NCBI GenBank assembly: GCA_946534745.1
Contig: CAMNDA010000276.1
Location: 1 to 12,440 of the forward strand
Direction: 5' to 3'
DNA length: 12,440 bases
From: an uncultured Verrucomicrobiota bacterium
Lineage (GTDB): Bacteria; Verrucomicrobiota; Kiritimatiellia; RFP12; UBA3636
Position numbers and translations under genes: made by a program
Shown: positions 8,126-12,440 of the stretch, in pieces
Layout: every line of letters begins with the position of its first letter
How positions within the stretch are numbered: the stretch's first letter is position 1
The notes under the pieces: generated by a model
Seen by the model: the letters and a program-made list of their open reading frames with translations, nothing else
Database searches by the model: none
What the model was told of the DNA's origin: nothing

Positions 8126-8365
8126 TCACGATTTTGCGTTCGGCGCGTAGCTCGTCTCCGCGTCCCTGTCCACCAGGGAGCGGAAGGCTTCGTAGCCCTT
8201 CGACTCGCCGCCGGCGCGCTGGACGAAGAAGACGCGCGCGACGCCGCTCCCGCGATAGGCGCAGCCCCAGGTCGACCAGGCGCCGCCGTGCGACATCATC
8301 CGGCCGTCCTCCGACACCTGAGCGCCGAAGGAGCCCGTGGCGCCGGCGGACGGCATGTTTTCCAT
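8126..8365 (-). CDS. small protein of unknown function (79 aa)
   Basis: I do not recognise this protein. It begins MENMPSAGATGSFGAQ, has no signal peptide or membrane segment, contains one Cys and a Trp/Gly/Arg-rich middle (GGAWSTWGCAYRGSG), and ends YAPNAKS. Support that it is real comes from context: an unusually strong purine-rich Shine-Dalgarno sequence directly precedes the ATG, it lies 20 bp after the stop of the beta-helix gene, and its TGA (8126-8128) overlaps an in-frame GTG of the downstream GH123-like gene in the pattern GTGA, which is common for translationally coupled genes. It could be a small cytoplasmic protein translated as part of the operon, or the remnant of a longer gene. 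Without a homology search, function stays open. Confidence 0.5.
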   Translation of the reverse strand: MENMPSAGATGSFGAQVSEDGRMMSHGGAWSTWGCAYRGSGVARVFFVQRAGGESKGYEAFRSLVDRDAETSYAPNAKS

Positions 8366-8378
8366 CTCCCTCCCTCCC
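8366..8378 (-). promoter_or_regulatory. strong Shine-Dalgarno sequence of the 79-aa gene
   Basis: On the minus strand the bases just before the ATG at 8365 read GGGAGGGAGGGAG. This gives several overlapping GGAG/GAGG matches to the anti-Shine-Dalgarno sequence at workable spacing and is the main evidence that the small gene is translated. Confidence 0.6.
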
Positions 8379-8385
8379 GTTGGGT

Positions 8386-10791
8386 TCAGCGGAAGATCAG
8401 GAGCGTCGCGTCCGAGATGAACTTCGACTCGGCCGCGCCGATGTCGATGTCGGCGACGCCCTTCTTCGAAACGAACTTTACCCGCGGCCGGCCGAAGAAG
8501 TCCGTCGCCTCCAGGAGACGGGCCTCGTAGCCGGCCGCGCTGCCCTGGCTCCTGCCGGACGTGCGGTAGGCGAGACGCAGCGGATTCCGCTTGTCGAAGA
8601 CGGGGCGGGCGGCGATGCACCCCTCGCTCCCCTCCGGCGCCGCATCCGACGAGAGGCAGTACGAGAACGACGCTCCGTTGCCGAAATAATTCGTCTCGGT
8701 GCCGTCTCCGTTCAGGTTGCCGTCGATGATGCAGTTCCGGACGACCGCCGAGGCGTTCGCCGCCTGGACCCCGCCGCCGGACATGCCGCTTACCATGCGA
8801 TTCCCGATCACCGTGCAGTTCAGCATCGTCACCGATCCGTCGAGGATGACACCCGAGGCACTGGCCCCGTTGTAGACGGAGCCGACGTTGTTCGTGACCA
8901 CGCAGTTCTCGATCCGCCCCTTCGTCGCGCGGATACCGCCGCAGCTGTTGTTCCAGCCATCTCCACGCTCCACCGAGTTGCCGTCGATCAGGCAGCGCGT
9001 CACGAGGGCGTCGTCCCCCGCGATCTTCACGGCGCCGTCCATGCAGCCGAAGTTTCCGGCCGTGCAGTCCGTCACGCGGCAGTCCGCCAACGTGCCGCCG
9101 TCGACGCCGATCTCGACGCCCGAGGGCACGTATTTCCAGCTTTCGGACATCCGGCCGTGGGCGACCGTCGCGTCCCGAAGCTCGGCGCCATCCCCGTTGA
9201 TGCGGACGACCGTATTGAACGGCTGCGCCGCGTAGATGGTCGTCCGGTCGCGCCCGGCGCCGCGGACCGTGACTCCCCTGGGGATCGACACGGTCTCGAA
9301 CACCCTGTGCGTCCCTCCGTCCAGAACGACCGTCGCGCCTTCGAACGACGCCAGCAGCGCCTCGTTCAGGTTGGTCGCCGCCGTGCGGGGCTCGGCGTAC
9401 GGATACGCGCAGTCCGGGTTCGCCGCGGACGTCACGTAGATGGTGTTCTGAAGGACGACGAACGTCGTCGGCACGGCGTCGACGGAAGTCTGGGACTGCG
9501 AGCTCGAGACCGTCAGATCGACCCAATAGGTGCCCGGCGCGGTCGGTTTCATCGTGACCGGGGTCCCCCATAGCGTCATAGGCGAGCCGCCGTCCTCCGG
9601 ACGGATCGTCCACCGGTAGAGAAGGACGGCACCTTCGTCGAAGCCGGACACGGACGCCGTCAGCGTCACCGTTTCCCCCGTGAACACCGGATCCTTGCTC
9701 TTCACGACCGAGCACGCGACCACGGTCGGATCGAACTCGGCGCAGCCGATGTCGACCGAGCCCTCCAGGATGCGGTCGAGCCCGTAGAAGTCCTCCGTCC
9801 CCGCGAGAGCGCACCCAAGAACGGACTCGGCCTTGGCCGCGTCGCCGGCGTTGCGGGCCGGGGAGCCGGATTGCAGATGGAAGTCGCCCGACTCCGGCGA
9901 CAGGAACATCGGATCGCCCGTCTGCGGATTCGCGCCGTAGGCCACCGTCGGGCACAGGCAGTTGAAGCCGGTATAGTTCCGGCAGTCGTCGTTTCCGAAA
10001 TACAGGTCCGCGCCGGTCGGCGCGGCGTTGCCCGCGACGATCGTGTTCACGACCGGCGCGTAGCTGGCGCCCTGCCATTGCACGTTCGCGACCGAGAGGT
10101 TGATGCCGCCGCCCTGCTGGCTCGCGGAGTTGCCGGCGACCGTGCAGTTGACGATGTTCGCGGGCTGCCAGGCCGTCGTGTTGATGACGCCGACGCCGCC
10201 GGCGGTCTTCCCCGAATTGGCCCAGACAAGGCAGTTCGCCATCGTGCCGGCCTTTTCGAAGAGCCGGACGCCGCCGACGCCTCCCGGCGAGGAGTTGTGG
10301 TCGACCATGCAGAAGGTCATCGCCGCGGCGTTCGCGGACGACCCCTCCAGGGACACGCCTCCCGTGCGGTTGCCCGCGTACGTCGTCGTGCAGCCCGTCA
10401 CGCGCGACTGCGTCAGCAGGCCGCCCACGATCCGCACGGCGCCGCCGAAGGAGTAGTCGCCCGCCATGCCGACCGAGACGTTCATGATCGTCAGGTTCTT
10501 GACGCAAGCGCTCGGGTGATCAACGACGACCGCCGCCGCAAGCCCCGTCCTGCCATCCCCGGCCAGGATGCACGCGTCGCGGTGCGAGCCGTCGAGCGTG
10601 ACGCCGTTCGTCACGTAGAGCGTCCGGTCGAGCGCGTACGTGCCGTCCGCGAGCGCAATGACCGTGCCCGGTTGCGCGCCGTCGATGGCCGACTGGATGT
10701 CTGCGATCGTCGACGTGGCCGGCAGAACGACGTCGCCCATCGAGACGGAAGCCGCCGCGGCAAGTATCGCACCCAGCAAGTGTTTCTTCAT
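8386..10791 (-). CDS. secreted tandem beta-helix protein with choice-of-anchor-Q-type domains
   Basis: This is an 801-residue protein. Residues 1-19 form a Sec signal peptide (MKKHLLGAILAAAASVSMGD). Residues about 20-352 form a right-handed parallel beta-helix: repeated short strands with G-G-V and N-C motifs (IVNCTVAGNSASQQGGGI, NTIVAGN), closing with DPMFLSPESGDFHLQSGSPA, NAGD and VDIGCAEFD, the signature of choice-of-anchor Q proteins. Residues about 356-447 form an Ig/PKD-like linker (PVFTGETVTLTASV, PGTYWVDLTV). Residues about 448-790 repeat the beta-helix (NCTVIGN, SGGGVQAANAS, VVRNCIIDGN) and end ATDFFGRP and DIDIGAAES, the same closing motif as the first half. Such folds bind or cleave polysaccharides, but no lyase catalytic residues can be assigned, so a binding or surface-display role is more cautious. 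It ends in a hydrophobic tail (ATLLIFR). The ATG at 10791 is supported by a GGAG eight bases upstream. It lies second in the proposed minus-strand operon. Confidence 0.8.
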   Translation of the reverse strand: MKKHLLGAILAAAASVSMGDVVLPATSTIADIQSAIDGAQPGTVIALADGTYALDRTLYVTNGVTLDGSHRDACILAGDGRTGLAAAVVVDHPSACVKNLTIMNVSVGMAGDYSFGGAVRIVGGLLTQSRVTGCTTTYAGNRTGGVSLEGSSANAAAMTFCMVDHNSSPGGVGGVRLFEKAGTMANCLVWANSGKTAGGVGVINTTAWQPANIVNCTVAGNSASQQGGGINLSVANVQWQGASYAPVVNTIVAGNAAPTGADLYFGNDDCRNYTGFNCLCPTVAYGANPQTGDPMFLSPESGDFHLQSGSPARNAGDAAKAESVLGCALAGTEDFYGLDRILEGSVDIGCAEFDPTVVACSVVKSKDPVFTGETVTLTASVSGFDEGAVLLYRWTIRPEDGGSPMTLWGTPVTMKPTAPGTYWVDLTVSSSQSQTSVDAVPTTFVVLQNTIYVTSAANPDCAYPYAEPRTAATNLNEALLASFEGATVVLDGGTHRVFETVSIPRGVTVRGAGRDRTTIYAAQPFNTVVRINGDGAELRDATVAHGRMSESWKYVPSGVEIGVDGGTLADCRVTDCTAGNFGCMDGAVKIAGDDALVTRCLIDGNSVERGDGWNNSCGGIRATKGRIENCVVTNNVGSVYNGASASGVILDGSVTMLNCTVIGNRMVSGMSGGGVQAANASAVVRNCIIDGNLNGDGTETNYFGNGASFSYCLSSDAAPEGSEGCIAARPVFDKRNPLRLAYRTSGRSQGSAAGYEARLLEATDFFGRPRVKFVSKKGVADIDIGAAESKFISDATLLIFR

Positions 10792-10799
10792 GGTCGTCG

Positions 10800-10803
10800 C
10801 TCC
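10800..10803 (-). promoter_or_regulatory. Shine-Dalgarno of the beta-helix gene
   Basis: GGAG on the minus strand lies eight bases before the ATG at 10791 and fixes that start. It falls in the 43-bp gap after the discoidin-like gene; no promoter or terminator stem is visible in that gap, which supports co-transcription. Confidence 0.6.
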
Positions 10804-10834
10804 GCAGTGTCCGGTTTCGTTGTTTCTCCCGTCG

Positions 10835-12292
10835 TCAGTTGACGAAGATCACCATCTTTCCCTTCTTCGTCTCCGCCTGTCCGACGGCCTCGATTTCGGC
10901 GCAATAACTTCCTAGCGCGTTGACGTTTCCGAAGACAATCCTGAGCCCCACGACGTTTTCCGAAAGCACGCCCGTCTCGCAATCGGAAAGGGTCGCCAGG
11001 AGGATAACGTTCTGGCTCTTTCCGGCGATGTCGGAAAAGGCCGGGGCGTCAAGCGCGGTCCAGGCGTCCGAACCGGCGAGTTTCACGGAAACCGAACCGA
11101 CCGCAAGTCTTGTATATGCGTTGCCAGCCAGATAGCACGCCGAAATGCGAAGCCGCTCGAGCGTAATGGCGTTGTCTAGCGTCCACTCCATCACCGCATT
11201 GTTCTGGAAGCCGTAGATATACGCCGCGCCTCCCGTCGTCGGCACGGTTCCGTCCGTCAGCACGCCGGAGTCGTCCGTCGCGTAGTTCGTTCCGGCGATG
11301 GCGCCGCTTGCGAGCGCGCCATGGTTGCCGGAGAGGATGTTGCCGGACAGCGCCGTCCAATCGCCCGGCGCGACGTCCTTCTGCGTCCACGACGCGGTCT
11401 GCGCATCGGCGGCCAGCATCGTGAACGTGCCGCTCCGCACCGTTCCCTTGGCAGTCGCGGCGTTGTTGGAAACGGAGAGTTCGTAGGCGTATTCCGTTCC
11501 GGCCGTCAGTCCCTTGAGCGCATACGAAAACGCCCCCGTCACACCCGTGGCGATCTTCGTTGCCGCGCCGCCGTCGAGCGCGAGGTAGACGTCGCATGTG
11601 GTCGCGTCCGTGCCAACATCGACGATCGAGCTGGAGACCGTCGCCTTGGTCTTCGCCGGGGCAACATCAACGGGTCCGAGGACGGGACCCGTCGCCTCCG
11701 CGAAACCGACGGCCTCGATCTCGGAATAATACTGCGCGACATTGTTGTGCTGGCCGAATTTCACGCGCAACCCCATGACGCCCTCGGCGATGTGCCCGGA
11801 GACCGAATCCTCAAGCGTCACATACAGCATGATGCCCGCGCCATCGGTACCCTTCCAATTGATCGATCCGCATCCAAGCGAAACCCAGTCTCCCGAGGCG
11901 GCGTATTTCACCAAAACGTCGGCGATGGCGATGTCGTCGTACTGACGTCCATCGGTGATGTCGCACGTGGTGATGCGAATCCTCTCCAGCGTCCTGGGGG
12001 CGCCGAAGTTCCATTCCACGGTCGCGTCTTTTGCGAATCCGAGCATCTCGGCATATCGACGGGATGTCGGCACCACGCCATCTGTAATCCTCGTGATGTT
12101 CTGCGCGACGGGGGTCAAGAACGATATCGTCCCTGTCGTCGTCCCGGTCTGGTTCAACAGAAGGTTGTTCGAAAGCGGGGACCAGTCGCCGGGCGCGCCC
12201 TCGCCGGTCGTCCACGCGACTTCGGCGCGAAGGTTCATGGCAAAGGAGCCCGCGAGGGCGAACAGCAGGGAGCGCAGGATCGTCTTCTTCAT
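10835..12292 (-). CDS. secreted discoidin-like / Fn3-like / discoidin-like protein
   Basis: This is a 485-residue protein. Residues 1-22 form a Sec signal peptide (MKKTILRSLLFALAGSFAMN, cleavage near LRA). Two homologous beta-rich modules at about 24-199 and 298-474 share landmarks in the same order: APGDW, DG-VPT, LER-RI, and EIEAVG near the end. They resemble F5/8 type C (discoidin) carbohydrate-binding folds, although the assignment rests on pattern, not a profile match. Between them, residues about 203-294 look like a fibronectin type III domain (GLTAGTEYAYELSVSNNA). The protein ends KKGKMVIFVN. No catalytic motif is seen; a binding or surface role is likely. The ATG at 12292 is chosen because the signal peptide starts there and AAAAAGGAG precedes it by eight bases; an in-frame ATG further upstream, at 12355, would prepend 21 polar residues. 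It is the first gene of the proposed minus-strand operon and has clearly lower GC than its neighbours. Confidence 0.75.
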   Translation of the reverse strand: MKKTILRSLLFALAGSFAMNLRAEVAWTTGEGAPGDWSPLSNNLLLNQTGTTTGTISFLTPVAQNITRITDGVVPTSRRYAEMLGFAKDATVEWNFGAPRTLERIRITTCDITDGRQYDDIAIADVLVKYAASGDWVSLGCGSINWKGTDGAGIMLYVTLEDSVSGHIAEGVMGLRVKFGQHNNVAQYYSEIEAVGFAEATGPVLGPVDVAPAKTKATVSSSIVDVGTDATTCDVYLALDGGAATKIATGVTGAFSYALKGLTAGTEYAYELSVSNNAATAKGTVRSGTFTMLAADAQTASWTQKDVAPGDWTALSGNILSGNHGALASGAIAGTNYATDDSGVLTDGTVPTTGGAAYIYGFQNNAVMEWTLDNAITLERLRISACYLAGNAYTRLAVGSVSVKLAGSDAWTALDAPAFSDIAGKSQNVILLATLSDCETGVLSENVVGLRIVFGNVNALGSYCAEIEAVGQAETKKGKMVIFVN

Positions 12293-12300
12293 TTCAATCA

Positions 12301-12309
12301 CTCCTTTTT
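12301..12309 (-). promoter_or_regulatory. Shine-Dalgarno of the discoidin-like gene
   Basis: The minus strand reads AAAAAGGAG, ending eight bases before the ATG at 12292. It decides this start over the in-frame upstream ATG at 12353-12355, which lacks a comparable site. Confidence 0.7.
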
Positions 12310-12354
12310 CCTGTCGTGGTGACGTTGTCTGGGTTTGTTTCTTCGTCGGTGGCA

Positions 12355-12360
12355 TTTATA
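12355..12360 (-). promoter_or_regulatory. candidate -10 box of the minus-strand operon
   Basis: TATAAA on the minus strand lies about 60 bases upstream of the ATG at 12292, in an AT-rich patch of an otherwise GC-rich region. No good -35 hexamer sits 16-18 bp upstream, so the promoter may depend on an activator; a perfect palindrome occupies 12385-12400, adjacent to the expected -35 position. Confidence 0.35.
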
Positions 12361-12384
12361 CACCAACCCCGGCTCCGGTGGATA

Positions 12385-12400
12385 CCCTCCAACTGGAGGG
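12385..12400. promoter_or_regulatory. palindrome CCCTCCAACTGGAGGG, possible operator
   Basis: This is an inverted repeat with seven-base arms (CCCTCCA / TGGAGGG on the same strand) and a two-base centre, just upstream of the candidate -10 box for the minus-strand operon. It contains the core TCCA-AC-TGGA; a related core TCCA-G-TGGA lies at 1153-1161, upstream of the other promoter. The role as a protein-binding site is inferred. Confidence 0.35.
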
Positions 12401-12440
12401 GGAGGCCGCGACCGGCCGTCGCGCGCGGGGCGCGGCGGGC

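Noticed and set aside
4575..8150. A 1191-codon open frame on the plus strand opposite the GH123-like gene
   Set aside because: The translation is Arg/Val/Glu-rich low-complexity sequence with no domain, and the opposite strand carries a clear GH123-like protein with a signal peptide. In DNA of about 70% GC, long antisense frames arise by chance.
1..12440. tRNA, rRNA, CRISPR arrays, insertion sequences or attachment sites
   Set aside because: I saw no tandem spaced repeats, transposase motifs, terminal inverted repeats or RNA-gene signatures on either strand.

Overview
This is a GC-rich (roughly 65-72%) bacterial window carrying six complete genes and one partial gene. Most are predicted secreted or envelope proteins, and two belong to carbohydrate-active families. 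The mix (GH38 alpha-mannosidase, GH123-like enzyme, choice-of-anchor-Q beta-helix protein, discoidin-like protein, PilX/GspK-type pseudopilin with a large C-terminal domain) suggests a polysaccharide-degrading member of the Planctomycetota-Verrucomicrobiota-Chlamydiota group, perhaps Kiritimatiellota or Lentisphaerota. That placement is inference from gene content; no rRNA or marker gene is present.

Layout, plus strand. The window opens inside a gene whose visible 344 residues are the C-terminal beta-sandwich part of a GH38 alpha-mannosidase (1-1037). After a 199-bp intergenic region with a good sigma70-like promoter (TTGAAC-17 bp-TACAAT) come two closely spaced genes without visible Shine-Dalgarno sequences. 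The first (1237-2220) is a secreted protein with two CxxCxGxG motifs of the DnaJ zinc-finger kind. The second (2232-4472) is a 746-residue PilX/GspK-like protein with a prepilin-type N-terminus.

Layout, minus strand. A convergent 51-bp gap separates these from four co-directional genes read right to left: a discoidin-like/Fn3-like/discoidin-like protein (12292-10835), a double beta-helix protein (10791-8386), a 79-residue protein of unknown function (8365-8126) and a 1183-residue GH123-like protein (8075-4524). Gaps are 43, 20 and 50 bp, and an alternative GTG start of the last gene overlaps the stop of the small gene (GTGA). This looks like one transcription unit. The first three genes have clear Shine-Dalgarno sequences, unlike the plus-strand pair.

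How the genes may work together (inference): the minus-strand cluster resembles an extracellular glycan-binding and cleaving set, with two non-enzymatic presentation or binding proteins upstream of a GH123-like enzyme; the neighbouring GH38 would remove alpha-mannose. No SusC/SusD pair, transporter, regulator or sulfatase is visible. The plus-strand pseudopilin pair is probably a separate envelope-assembly function. I see no tRNA, rRNA, CRISPR array, insertion sequence or attachment site. The most interesting unexplained items are the 79-residue coupled gene, a TCCA-N1/2-TGGA palindrome just upstream of the promoter position of both transcription units, the zinc-motif protein paired with a pseudopilin, and similar hydrophobic C-terminal tails on the two adjacent secreted proteins.
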